In this document: positions 21,501 through 31,967 of the stretch, in pieces
Layout of the letters: each line of letters begins with the position of its first letter
Numbering within the stretch: position 1 is the first letter of the stretch
Assembly (NCBI GenBank): GCA_031763025.1
Contig: JASSKH010000005.1
Location: 12,480,528 to 12,544,527, forward strand
Length of the DNA: 64,000 nucleotides
From: Macrocystis pyrifera
Lineage: Eukaryota; Sar; Phaeophyceae; Laminariales; Laminariaceae
Direction of reading: 5' to 3'
The notes under the pieces: generated by a model
Database searches by the model: none
Told to the model about the DNA's origin: nothing
What the model saw: only the letters and a program-made list of their open reading frames with translations
Program-made: the position numbers and the translations under genes

Positions 21501-24500
21501 GTAAGAGTGAATCGAAGAGTGGCGCTGCTGTGTATACGAGGGGGCGCGTCTTGACATCTTCTTAGGTGTTGGTCTACCTGGAATGACTGTTACGGGAGAC
21601 CCTAGTAAATAGGACCAAATATTGTCAGTAAAAATAGGTAAACATTTAGGTGTTTATGTATACCATAGGTCCCGTTAACTATGGACCCCCGTAATAACTG
21701 GCACACTTCTGGGGTACTGCCTAGCTGGTACTGTTTTTTTTCATGATTGTCTGACGGCGCAAGACGTGCTGGTGCTGCTCGCGTGATCCATGTATATTTT
21801 ACTCGTGTGTACTGTATTCAGTGTACTTGCGCCCATTTTGGGTACCGCTGGTAGCGCTGGTACTACTGGTCCTGCTGGTCGTGTTGTCCGTCGCATATAC
21901 CTGGTATTTGTAGAATCAAGAAGACAAAGCAGCGCAAGTCACCCCGACGCGATCTCCTGCGCGCCTCCAATTGCGAACAACCGATGCCACTAACAAACGC
22001 GTGCGCACTCTCTTTCGCACGTTTCCGTGGCAGTATCCGTGATTCTTGATTACGCCGTACCGGTACCTGTAGTTTCATACGGCAGTGCCACGAAAAGTCG
22101 TGAGTACAGCAGTACTCACGTACGCACATACCAGTATCAGGTACGATGTTATACGTATTGCTTGCTGTAGTAGATTGCACTTCTTCGGAATAATTTTGCG
22201 TAACAGCAGTAAGAATTATCCGCTTCTGAAACGCGCTCCCCCGCCCCCCCCCTCCCCCCCCCCCTACCAACTTCTCTCCACCCCGATCCCCATCGCACCC
22301 GACCCCGCCACGTCACACGCACGTGCGCCATTGTATACCGTGCTCGCCCCACAGGTTGGCCCGGCGACGAGCGTTCCCGGGGGCCTTCCCGCGACCCCCG
22401 GGCGGACCCTCGTCTTCGTCTTCCGCAACCGCAACCTCTACGTGACCGTAAAGTCTCGCGACGTGTGCGCCGCTCTGGTCGCGCTCTTCCGCCCTGCCGG
22501 CGGACCTGCGTCCCACGCCTCACCGCCGTCCGGTGGGACCGCGCACACGAGTGGGGACGACGCGGACTCCGCCGCCGCCTCTGCCTCCGGACGCAACCGG
22601 TATGCATCTCCTCTGAGCCCATCCCCCGGACCGTCGCTGTGGGGCGGGCGTCAGCAGGCGAGGAGGGTCTCGGAGAACGCGCCGTCCTCGCGGGCGCATG
22701 AGCTCTTCGGTATGGGCCAGAGCGAGAAAATTGGCTTCAGCGCCAACGCCAGGCGCGCCGCCAAGGGTGCGGACGACGGGTTCGCGGCCGGGAATGGTTT
22801 TGCCGGCGGCGGCGGCGGCGGCGGTGGCGCCGGGAGGAGGAGGGACCGTCACAACGGCGTGCTCAAAAGGTCGGCGAGCTACACCGCGGGGCCAGAGTCG
22901 CTCGAGATGGAAGGAATGTCGACGTCCTCGAGCGACGGCGAGGAAATGATGGGGTCGACGTCGACTGCGTCTGCTATCCGCGGTAGTGGTGGCGGTGGTG
23001 GTGGAGGCGGCGGAGGTGGAAGCGGCGGCCGCATGCAGTCACATCAGCAGCAGCAGCAACAGCAACAGCGCGCGCCGTCAGGGACTCCCCCGCGTTCGGG
23101 CAGGTCCGGGCGGTCGCCGAACAGCCCGCACTCGTCGGAGTCGCCCGACGCGATCATGAGGTCCAGGATGATAGGATTCGGTTCTGCGGACCTTGGGATG
23201 GACGACAAGCCGAAGCGGACGGGGAGGACGTCCTCGATTAGACCACCGTGGGCGAGGTTCACGGACAGCGATAAGAAGAACACCCCGGCGGCGGCGGCGG
23301 CAGCGGCGGCTCGATTGAAGAACGCCGGACTCGTAGTCGACGACAAGGCGGCAGCGCCGGTGGCTGCCGATGCGCGGCAGAACAATACGGGCACCGGCGC
23401 CTCATCGCCCTCAGCGCCTTCCATCTCCGCGGCTACTCCGCCGGCGACCGCAGCGACGGCGGCCCCGGCGTCGACAGCGGTCGCGCCCGAAAAGCGCGCA
23501 ATCGAGGGACCGACAGCCGTGCCCCTCGGGCGGGACGGATCCAGCCCCCTCGCGGTGCGCGTCGAAGATCGCCTTAATTTGGAATCTCTCCGTCGCCCAG
23601 CCACCGCTCCCGCGGCTGTGGGCGGGGTGGTTATGGCGGCGGCACCGGCGCCGAAGACCTCTTTCGAGGGACGCAGGCCGTCTACGCGGCAAGGGCAGGG
23701 AGGAGAGCCGCCTCCCGGGTACGTGCACGCTCACGCGCACGCTCACGCGCACGCACAAAGGGCCAGGCTGAGGGCAGCGAACACGTCGTCGCCACCGCCG
23801 CCTCCTCCGCCGGCACCGCAGGGATGGCATGTCGGCGTTAAGCCAGGCGGCCCGCCGTCGGCTCCGACGCTGTCCCGACCGAGAGTGAGCAGCGCGCCGC
23901 CGGCGGAGGACAGTGCTCCCCGGCGAGAAGCACCGCAGATCGTGCCGTTCCAGAGCGAGGTCGAGCACGTGTTTGCGTTCTCGCACCGGTCGGACCACAA
24001 TCCACCCCCTCCTGTCCCATTCCCCACCCCCGCTCCGTCCCCAGCCCCCCCGCGCGCGCCCGTGCTCGCGCCTGTGCTTAGGCCTACGCACATGCGCATA
24101 CCCCCCCCCGCGGCGGCGGCGCCTGCACCTATACCTGCACTCGTGCTCGCGCCTGTGCATAGGCCCACGCATGTACGCATACCTGTGCCCGCGGCGGCTG
24201 CACCCACACCCGTGCCTGCACCTGTGCATGCGTCTACGTCTGCGCGCGCGCTCGTTCCCGCGGTAAGTCCGCCGCGTGGGCGGGAAGAGCAGAGCGAAGT
24301 ATCGTTTGGGGGCGCGCGGGTGATCCCCCCAATGCACAGGCCTCTGTCGGCTACGCAGCAGCAGCAGCAACAGCGGCAGCAGCAGCAAGGGGTGGAGGCG
24401 GCGGTTGCGCAAGAGCTGGTCGGGTCAGTCTTTCGAGACAGCAGCTACGAGAGTAGCCTCTCTCCCCCGCAGTCAAGGTACGGGCCCGCGAGCGGGGCGC

Positions 24501-27500
24501 GCTTGGTTGGGGGGGGGGGGCGCGACGACCGCGCGCGATACAATTGGGGTTTGGCCGGAGCGCGTCGATCGACAGCCTCGAGGAGGACGGGTCCTTTCAA
24601 GGTTACAGGCGCGTTGACTCGGGGACGCTGGCGAACTACTTGGGGGAGGGGGGGGCGGCGGTGGCAGCGGGAGGTGTCGCTGCGGCGACTGTGTATTCGA
24701 CTGTTTATGTGGGTGGGCGGCCGACGCCCCGGGGGGCAAGTGCGCCAGACCGAGGGGGGGGTAGGAGGGGGATTGTGGATGAGGATGAGGAGGAAGAGGA
24801 GGAGGAGGACGACGACGAGGAAGAGGAAGACTACGGTGGGGTGCCGGTCACGGGCGGGAGCCCTCGAGCCGGAACGCCTCGCCCTGGCGGAAACCTGACG
24901 ACACTGCGCGACCGAGACCGAGCTGTCGTGGCTGAGATAGAGGCAGCTGCTGCCGCTGCTGCGGCTGCCGCCGCTGTCGCTGCCGCTGCTGATGCGGTTG
25001 CGGCTGATGCTGCTGCTGATGCTGCCGCTGCTACTGCTGCCGCGGAAGCTGCTGATGCCGAAGCTGCTGCTAGTGCTGCTGCGGTTGCTGCTGTGGACGC
25101 TGCTGCTAATGCTGCTGCGAATGCTGCTGCGGCTGCTGCTAAAGACGCAGCTGCTGCCGAGGACGAACCGGACAGCGCTGACGACCTGCCCGTCAAGAGG
25201 CTGGACTCGTTCGGCCCGCCGACGTTCGACAACGTGGTCAGCAAGCTCACGATCGAGACGGCCAGCTCTCACGAGTTCATCTCGCCGCTGGAGGCGGGAA
25301 AGGTCGTTCGGGTGGCGGACACCCTCCCCTTCGCGATTACACCGGCGGCGGTGGCGGTGTTCAGCAGCAGGGGAAGCCGAGGGAGCCGCGGCAGCTACAG
25401 CAGGCGCGGAAGCGGGGCGACGGAGTGCACATCCCCTGACTCTCCCCCCGGCGGCGCGGTCGGGGAGGTAAGGGCATCGGTTTTCCACGCCACCGGTAGC
25501 GGCGGCGGCGGTGCGGCAAGGCCCATACCGCTCATGACCGGGCTGCACCTTGGCGGCGCGGCGTTCGAGTCGCCCCGAGGGCCATCCGGCTTCGAGGAAC
25601 TGTGGGCGGTCCTCGAGCCCGGGTGGGGCATCAACGCGTCTTTCGGGACGTCGATGACGCCGAAGGTGATGCTGCTGTCGGAGGTGTACGAGAATCTGCG
25701 CGCGTTTCGGGCGGCGGTGGCGAGCGTGTGCGTGCGGGCGTGCGGGCCGGTTCTCGGCGACGTCTGCGGGAGGTGCGCGCGGGCGTGGGCGGTGCTGACC
25801 AAGGCGTCGCTCCAGAGCGTCGCGGAGTCCCCTGGCCTGCGCAAAATCGCGGAGGGCCTCGGCCAGCTCATCAACGGCGTGGAGCGGTACGAGGCGAGCG
25901 CGGTGGTAAGGGGGTTCACCCTGCCCCTCATCGGGGCCCCCACGGCATGGGAGGAGCTCCTCACCGCAGGGGAGGGTTGCGACCTGCGGGACCCCTGTCA
26001 GCAGATCGAGACGGCGATCGCCCTGCTCCCGACGGAGGGAAGAGGTCACAGAGGCAGCGGCGGCGGCAGCGGCGGCGGCGGTGTCGGTGGCCGCCAGGAG
26101 TCGGTGGTGGGCGGAGGAAGCGCCGCGGGAGGACGGCGGGGGGTCAGGCTCTGGGGAGCTGCGGCTCCCGCCGTGCCCATCGTACTGGGCGAAGGGGCAG
26201 TTCGACCTGCTAACCCCCAACGGTCTCCCCGACGTGCTGACGCTGCTGCATGAGCCGGGCCGGTTCGCGGAGCTCGCGCAGGTGGTCACCCGCGCGAGCG
26301 ACGTGGGCCCCGCCAACCGCGAGTACAGCTCGGCGTGGGACTGCGTGCGGCAGGTGGAGGGGCCCGCCCTCGGGCGGGTGCTGCGACGAGCCCTGGCGGC
26401 GACGCTGGTGGCCGCAGGGGAGCTCCTCCCCCTGCCAACGGTACCGCCGCCGCCGCCGGCGTACCTGGCGAGGGGGCGGCTGACAGAGCAGATAGAGGCC
26501 ACGATATTGCATCCTTTTCTGCCCCTGGGCATCGCGGGCATTGGGGGCGCGAGCGGGTGGGGGAAGACCGTCCTCGCGGCGGCGGTGGTCCGGGATGCCA
26601 CGGTGCGCTGCCGCTTCGGGGACCGTGTGTTTTGGCTGCACGCGGGCAAAGGGGCGCGAACCCGCCTGGTGTCGCTGCTGCAGACCCTGGCGGACACCGT
26701 GTACGCCTGGCTGACGGAGGGCGAGCATGGGTCGAACCGGGGGCGAGGGCGCGGCAGTAGTAGTAGCGGTGGTGGCGGCGGCGGCGGTGGGAGGATTGGC
26801 GGCGATGCGTCTGGGAGATCTTGTGGCCCCAGCGTGCGAGAGCCGGTACGTTTCCGCGACCAGGACCAAGCGGTGGACTACGTGGCGGGACTGTGCCGCG
26901 GCCCGCTGCTGGCCGGGCTCCGCTGCCTCGTGGTGTTGGACGATGTCCACGAGAGGGAGGTGGTCGACGCGCTCTGGAAGTCGGGATGCCAGCTGCTGGT
27001 CACGAGCCCTGTGGAAGGGCTGCTCCAGGCGGTCGGGGCTGAGGTGACGATGGCGGAACCCCTGGCGATCGAGGCGGCGAGGCAGGTAGCGATGGGGGCG
27101 ACGGAAGAGGTCACGCTGTCCGGAGAGGCCGACCGATTGGTGCGATTGTGCGCCGGCTGCCCGTTGGCATTGGCCATGTCGGGTGCGATAACGCAAGCGG
27201 CGCTCGGCGCGGGAATTGAGACCGGGGATTGGCGGAAGCCGTCACTGGCAACCCCGATAGCGACCTGCGGGCACGCCGCTGGCGGGCTCGGGGGGGGGTC
27301 GGGGGGGGGGGGGGCTCACCGGAGGCGGGTGGTCGCTCGGGATCGGCAGCAAGTTTAGCAACCTGGCCGCTCCTGTGGGAGCATGGGTGGAGCAGGTGGT
27401 GGTGGGGACGTCCTCGGCCCCGAGTCGACAGCAGCAGGCTGGCGAGGCTCCGTCGGAGCAGAAGGGGCGGCCGGCGGCAGCCGTCAGGCTGGGGGCCGAG

Positions 27501-28795
27501 ACGGCCGGCGACTACGCGGACGGCGCCCCGGCGCCCGCCCCGCCTCGGCTTAGCCTCGAGGCCGCGGTGTGGGCGGATCTGGCGCACAGGGTCGATAGCG
27601 CTCTTGCCTCGCTCCTACTCAACCGTACAATGAAGGAGATGTTGGTGGCGGCTGGCCCGGCGCACGAGTTGCCCGTTCGTCAGCTGGTGGCGGTGTTGAC
27701 GGAGGTGAGCGTGACGCAAGACGTTTTTTTCTTCTTCCTTCTACGTATATGTGTCGGAGTCATGCCACACGGTAGGAAAGGGGGGGGCATAGGGGGACGT
27801 TTGGGCCGCCAAAAAATGTGACTGATGCCCTCAACAGAGAAACTGCCCTATACAGCTCTGATCATCAAAAACATGTACGATTTTAACCCAGCTAGAGTGG
27901 TGTTCTCGTTTGCAGCATATACCATTTATGCACGTAAAACCTCATAAAACATACTTATCCCTCTTCTACTGACGGCAGCAGTAGCATTCTTCGCCTGTTC
28001 CCTCTTGCTCTGCGTCACGATACTCTTTTTTGCGTTGCGTTGTATTAATAATATTTTCTAAAGTGCGGCACACTAACTACTCGTCCTACTTATTCTACTT
28101 CGCCCCACAGGCTCAGTCAGGTAATATCCGCTGTGAAATAGTCACACATACGTGCGATATGTAGTGGGGTTTTATTTGTCGCGAGCAGCGGAGCGACGGC
28201 GCAGCTTGTTTCTTTTTTTTGTGAATATCAGAGCGAAGTCTCATTGGTTGTGAGATCGAGAATTCGTGTCGAAACTTATTTTTTGCGAGCTGCGTGTGAT
28301 ACTACTCTGCATAGTTCGATCAAAGCGTGCCACCGGGGATGTAGATTTTTTACAGTGGTCTGCAACACTGTATTTGCGCTCGCGTCGAAGAAGTGTATTT
28401 CATATGTGATAGTGCTGTTGCTGTTGTTGTTGCTATTGCTGCTGCTGCTGCGGTTTTGAAGGCCTGACACACGGCACTACTGCTGCTGTTGTATTTTTTC
28501 ATGACTCCAATCACACTCGCCACGAGATAGTTGCGTCCTTCGGTGGCGCTGGTTTAGTTGATTCGAGGAGATACACAGTATGTGGCTTTCAGTAGTATTG
28601 GTAACGGTAAATGCAGTAAGTAGACGTCAAATATACCAGGTAGCTGAAACGACTGTGGTGTCGACGCGGTGAAGTGTTGTTCCACTTTGGGCGGAAACAT
28701 AAGGAGCGTTTAGACATTCATATCAATACCAAGCGGTCCTTACATTTCCGCCCAGAGTAGTGTTGTATTGTGTGCTCGGATCGAAGAACCGTTTG

Positions 28796-28846
<51 letters not shown>

Positions 28847-31800
28847 GTTTCTTTGCCTCGCGTACTCGATCGACTTCACGCGGGTGGGTAGGTGGAGGCA
28901 TGATCGTGCGCGCGTGCAGCATGCACCATGTACAACTCTACACGGACGTCAGACCCCTTCACTCCGAAGTTTCAAGGAGTTGACTCAGCGTAAAAAATAT
29001 TTCGTTCGCCTCGGTGGTATAATAGTATACGTACCTGTCCGTTCCGTACGTATAGATCATACTCGTACTATTAATAGTGTTACTTTTTCCTATTTTCGTA
29101 TTTTCGTAGCGTTGCCCAAAGCGCAGTCTCGCATGGCCTGCCTGCTTGGAGCCCCACGTGCCCTGCTGTTTATAGGCGACGACGACGTACTCCTCTATGC
29201 GCGGCACACGGCAAGCAATCAAGTTTTACGAAAATAAAATCGACGTTGTTGCGTCTCGACAGGAATGCGTAGTCATCAATGGTCAAATGACTTAAGGCAA
29301 CGCAACAAATGAGCACGCCCCCCTCCCCCCCTCGTAGTTCTCCCTTGCAAGCTCTCACCCCCCACCATCGTGATCGCCTTCTTTGCTGTTGTTGCTGTTG
29401 TGTCTGCTGCTTCTGCTTCTGCTGCTGCTGCTACTCCGAAAGCAGGTGGCGCTCCAGGAAGCGGACAGAATTCTCGGCGGCTCAGGGTGGGCGGTGGAGT
29501 GCTACGTTTCGTTCGGTCTCCTCCCCGAAGGTATGCCGCTGCCACCGCCCGCGCTGGAAGAGTTCTGGCGGATCGACGGAGACGGCGTCGACAAGGGCGC
29601 CGCCCTCTCCGTGGGCGGCGGCGGCGACTCCGAGTTCGCGGCGGCGCGGCACTGCCCCCTGGCGCCGCTGGAAATATTTGAGGCGCTCAGGATGGTGGGC
29701 AGGACGGGGGGCGGCGAGGGCGCCAACGGTCTCGTCCCCCACGGACTCCAGAGGATCGTCATCCTGTGCATAGCGCAGAGGCATCCAGATATTGTGTCGA
29801 AGATGCTCCGACGCCGGGTGCGAATCATCTCTAGGATTAGCTCTCTCGTCGGCACGTTCGATGACGGCTGCTGGGCGCTTGGAGAAGGTTTTGGGGGGGG
29901 GAGGCCCGCCTCGGCCAGCAGCAGCGGTAACGGTGGCGGTGGGAGCTGCAGGCGGGGGGGTAGTAGCTCTAGGCGAGGTTCGGAGGGAGAAGGGGTCGAG
30001 GAGAGGGGCGGCGACTCGGACGTGGACACGATTCCCGCGAGGCTGCTTGGGAGCGGCCGGCCCGGCCCGCCGAGCCACGGGTACGGTGGCTTTTCGCGCT
30101 ATGACCTCCTGGTGGCGTCGTGGGACGCCCTCCCAGCATCCTACACTCTGCGCTCAGCGGCGGATGGGTATATCTCGTCTGTGCGAGCGGCGTGCAGAGC
30201 AACGGCACGGGATGGAGGCGGTGCCGGGGGTGCAGGCTGGGCGGCGGCGCGCGCGTTAGCTTCGGCGGCAGACCTGCGGGCGCTTTCGGGGCGCGGTGCG
30301 GAGGCGATACCGGTGTACGAGGAGGCGTGCGGGATGCTCGCGGCGGAGGCGGCGCGCGGCGCCAAGGTCGCGGCGGTCCCTCAGCGGCAGCAAACAGCGA
30401 GGAACGCCCTCCACAAGGTGGCGTCGATGGTGAAGGAGCTCGCCCTGGTGGCGGCCCAGTTCGGGAAGGAGGCGCCGGCGATCCGGCTGCTGCAGCGCGC
30501 CGTCGAGATGCACCTTTCAGCTTTGGAAGCTTGCGGGGTGCTCGTACCCCATCCTGACGGCGGCGATTGCGGCGGCGGCGGCAGGGGTGGACGGTCGCGG
30601 TGGGAGGGGGCTGGCGGCGAGGGGGCTAGGCCAGGCAAGCACGGCATGCTGGGGGGATCGGCGGTGGAGACGGCTGCTGCTGACGAGGAGGCCCGGGGAC
30701 GAGGGGGGAGTATCACGTGTAGCGCCGTCGCGGACGATTGTCGCCCGCTTCGATCGCGGCTGTGGCTTCAGCCTTCCGCAGGAACGGGGGCGCGGTCTCC
30801 CTCTGGGAGAGGGAGCAGCGGCGGCGGCGGCGGCGGGGCTGGCATGCTGCCAACGTTCGGGAGGCTGGACGTGGTAGGCACGTGCGTGGGGGACCTAGGG
30901 CTGGTCTTAGCGTGCACGCGGCAGTTGCGGCAGGAGAAGAAGGTCGAGGAGTCGGTCCAGCTCGCGGAGAAGGTGTACCCGGTGCTGAAGGAGATTGTGG
31001 GGGCGGACCACGCCTTCACCAAGGCCGCCTTGGCCGCGTTCGTCGGGCAGGGCATCGTGGACGAGTGCTGGTCCCAGTCCGACGTGGACGGCGGCACCTT
31101 CGGACCGGCCCTCCCTAGCCCCACCTCTCGCCGGAGGCTGGCGAGGAGCTACGAAGGGCGCGGTAGCACGAGTGCCGGCGAGGGCAGTGCGAGCGCCGAC
31201 AAGGGGGGCTACTCGGTGACGGCGTCGACGCTGTCCGACCTGTCGTCGCCACCCTCCCCTCTTCCTGAGGAGTTTTACGCCCGGCACGCTACTTCGTTTG
31301 GCGTTCTCCACGGCCAGACGCGCGCGCCGTCGATGCGGCCGCGCGCGGGTGAGACGGGGGCAGGTGGTCTCATGTGGCGCCCGGCACGGGGCGATGGCGG
31401 CGGCGGTGGCGGCGATAATGATGGCGACGGCCGCCGGGATAGAGGCCGCAGCTGCAGCAGGTTTTCGCACAACGACTCGACCAGCTCCGGCACCGAGGGG
31501 GACGACGGAGAGGACAGCGATAACGGCCTCAGGGCCGACTCCCGCGGGCTGATGCGACGCGCGGGTCCCGTAGGCTTAGGCAGCAGCAACTCGTACGCGT
31601 ACCCGAGAAGGTCGTCGGACAGGCGGTCGCACGGGGGGGGGGCGCAGCAACAGGGGGGTACCGGGACGTCGGCGGGTCTGGGCTGCGCGGGGCGCTCGAG
31701 CCCGCGAGCACCCGCATGCAGCAGGACTTTTATTTCCGGCACCGTACGCGGAGGGCGCGGGCACACGCGTTCCTGATTACGGCGGCGACGCGCGCGCGGC

Positions 31801-31967
31801 TGAAGAACGCAGACCGCGCGGAAGCCGGATTGTTCTTGGTGGACCTGGCCAGGCAGGCGGGGGCGAGCTCGAATGGCGGCGGTAGGGGTGGGGGTGTGGG
31901 GGAAGGGTTAATGTCGCCCGACGGAACGGCGCAGATGGCGAGTTTGACGGCGTTGACAAGGCGGTAG
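12574..31967 (+). CDS. Giant PH-like / NB-ARC / TPR-like STAND protein
   Basis: Exons: 12574-12840, 22355-27704 and 29446-31967, all joined in phase 0. Exon 1 starts at ATG 12574 after an in-frame stop (12550). It gives GIPVVKHTKRGQSENRRLRL, the first half of a phospholipase C-type PH fold; the second half (TLVFVFRNRNLYVTV) opens exon 2. Long low-complexity linkers follow (poly-Gln, Gly, His-Ala, Pro-rich, acidic and poly-Ala tracts), then helices and an NB-ARC module: P-loop GASGWGKT (26546-26569), Walker B LRCLVVLDDV (26918-26947), LLVTSP, CAGCPLALA. Exon 3 opens with a winged-helix-like FGLLPEGMPLPPPALEEFW and carries kinesin-light-chain-like TPR segments (about 30256-30330 and 30859-31035). 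Such proteins are nucleotide-switched receptors; an intracellular sensor or immune-type role is inference. Frame changes occur at or near 24509, 26138, 27301 and 31633. Confidence 0.78.
14608..14733. repeat. Family C inverted-repeat element
   Basis: It starts TTAACCCGTTGAGAACTGCA and carries the tandem internal motif GAGTRGTTTGTCCCC twice before ending in AAACGGGACAGCA. Related copies lie at 16981, 36149 and 36656. Terminal repeats are built on ACTGCAGTCCCGTTTTGGGG and its complement. It is a short non-autonomous DNA element. Confidence 0.7.
16981..17068. repeat. Family C inverted-repeat element
   Basis: GGACTGCAGTCCCGTTCTGG at the left mirrors CGAAACGGGACTGCAGTCC at the right, with about 45 bases between them, followed by GGGTTAA. 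This is the cleanest copy of the family in the window. Confidence 0.8.
19186..19827 (+). other. 213-codon open frame of unknown status inside the large intron
   Basis: An uninterrupted frame starts at TTG 19186 and ends in TAA. It has no domain I recognise. Composition is balanced, with hydrophobic stretches near its start, and the DNA near 19610-19670 contains imperfect inverted repeats of GCCGG and TAATGCC words. It could be a transposon-derived frame, a small nested gene or chance; frames of this length are uncommon but not impossible in a window of this size. Confidence 0.25.
21004..21118. mobile_element. Family B MITE-like element
   Basis: A 115-bp element bounded by TATTACGGGGGACCATA and its complement ATGGTCCCCTGTAATA. 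The core has CCAAATATTGTTAGTAAAAA then TAGGTAAATATATAGG. Six copies occur in the window. Ends of the form TATTAC...GTAATA suggest a TA target site. Confidence 0.85.
21588..21696. mobile_element. Family B MITE-like element
   Basis: Starts TGTTACGGGAGACC and ends GGACCCCCGTAATA, with the family core AATATTGTCAGTAAAAATAG. It lies about 500 bp from another copy in the same intron. Confidence 0.85.
24509..24520 (+). other. G12 run where the NB-ARC gene shifts from frame 2 to frame 1
   Basis: Coding sense is clear in frame 2 before it and frame 1 after it (GFGRSASIDSLEEDG). One missing G, or two extra, would restore continuity. A short intron starting at the GTACGG at 24478 is an alternative, but no strong branch or acceptor is evident. 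Confidence 0.6.
26045..26147 (+). other. Frame change 1 to 2 in NB-ARC gene: indel or 103-base intron
   Basis: Frame 1 is coding up to IALLPTEGRG and frame 2 is coding from YWAKGQFDLLTPNGLP. A G6 run lies at 26138-26143. Removing 26045-26147 (GTCACA...GTCAG) would also join the frames exactly, so a short intron with a weak donor cannot be excluded. Confidence 0.5.
27290..27314 (+). other. G9 and G14 runs where the NB-ARC gene shifts from frame 2 to frame 3
   Basis: Frame 2 runs through the GCPLAL motif to a Gly-rich stretch, then frame 3 continues with WSLGIGSKFSNLAAP through to the donor at 27704. One surplus G explains the shift. Confidence 0.6.
28684..28758. mobile_element. Family K short inverted-repeat element
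   Basis: ACTTTGGGCGGAAA at the left matches, with one change, the complement of TTTCCGCCCAGAGT at the right; 75 bp overall, with ATAAGGAGCG and CGGTCCTTACAT inside. A partial copy is at 36064-36130. Confidence 0.7.
28798..28845 (+). repeat. (CTG)16 microsatellite in intron
   Basis: Sixteen uninterrupted CTG triplets. Shorter CTG/CAG tracts occur elsewhere in this intron (28436-28452, 29416-29430) and across the window. Confidence 0.97.
31633..31642 (+). other. G10 run where the NB-ARC gene shifts from frame 1 to frame 3
   Basis: After this point frame 3 reads YRDVGGSGLRGALEP and MQQDFYFRHRTRRAR to the stop at 31965-31967, while frame 1 ends soon. One missing G explains it. Together the four changes cancel out. 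Confidence 0.6.

Larger units (their letters stand above)
12841..22354 (+). other. 9.5-kb intron splitting the PH-like domain
   Basis: Donor GAAGAG|GTGAGA and acceptor CGCCCCACAG, the latter after a long C-rich tract. The join, NLSTLEE to VGPATSVPGG, continues a PH-like domain. The intron holds family B and C inverted-repeat elements, ATTAATA and TACCAGGTA words, and one 213-codon open frame at 19186-19827. No other gene is seen in it. An unseen small exon or an alternative first exon cannot be excluded. Confidence 0.65.
27705..29445 (+). other. Intron between NB and winged-helix/TPR exons
   Basis: Donor ACGGAG|GTGAGC and acceptor GAAAGCAG; the join LVAVLTE to VALQEADRILGG keeps phase 0. It contains a family K element, a (CTG)16 array and, just before the acceptor, a CTG/TTC-rich pyrimidine tract. 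Confidence 0.8.

Noticed and set aside
24478..24600. Short intron at the first frame change
   Set aside because: A GTACGG donor exists, but candidate acceptors (near 24570-24610) would remove clear coding sequence, so a homopolymer indel is simpler.
24445..26697. 750-codon open frame on the minus strand
   Set aside because: It is antisense to the NB-ARC gene exon. Its Ser/Arg-rich content is the reverse of the high-GC coding strand, and it has no domains.
22149..31766. Many other 100-330 codon frames on both strands over the giant gene
   Set aside because: GC-rich DNA lacks stop codons by chance; only the chosen frames show domains and matching splice phases.
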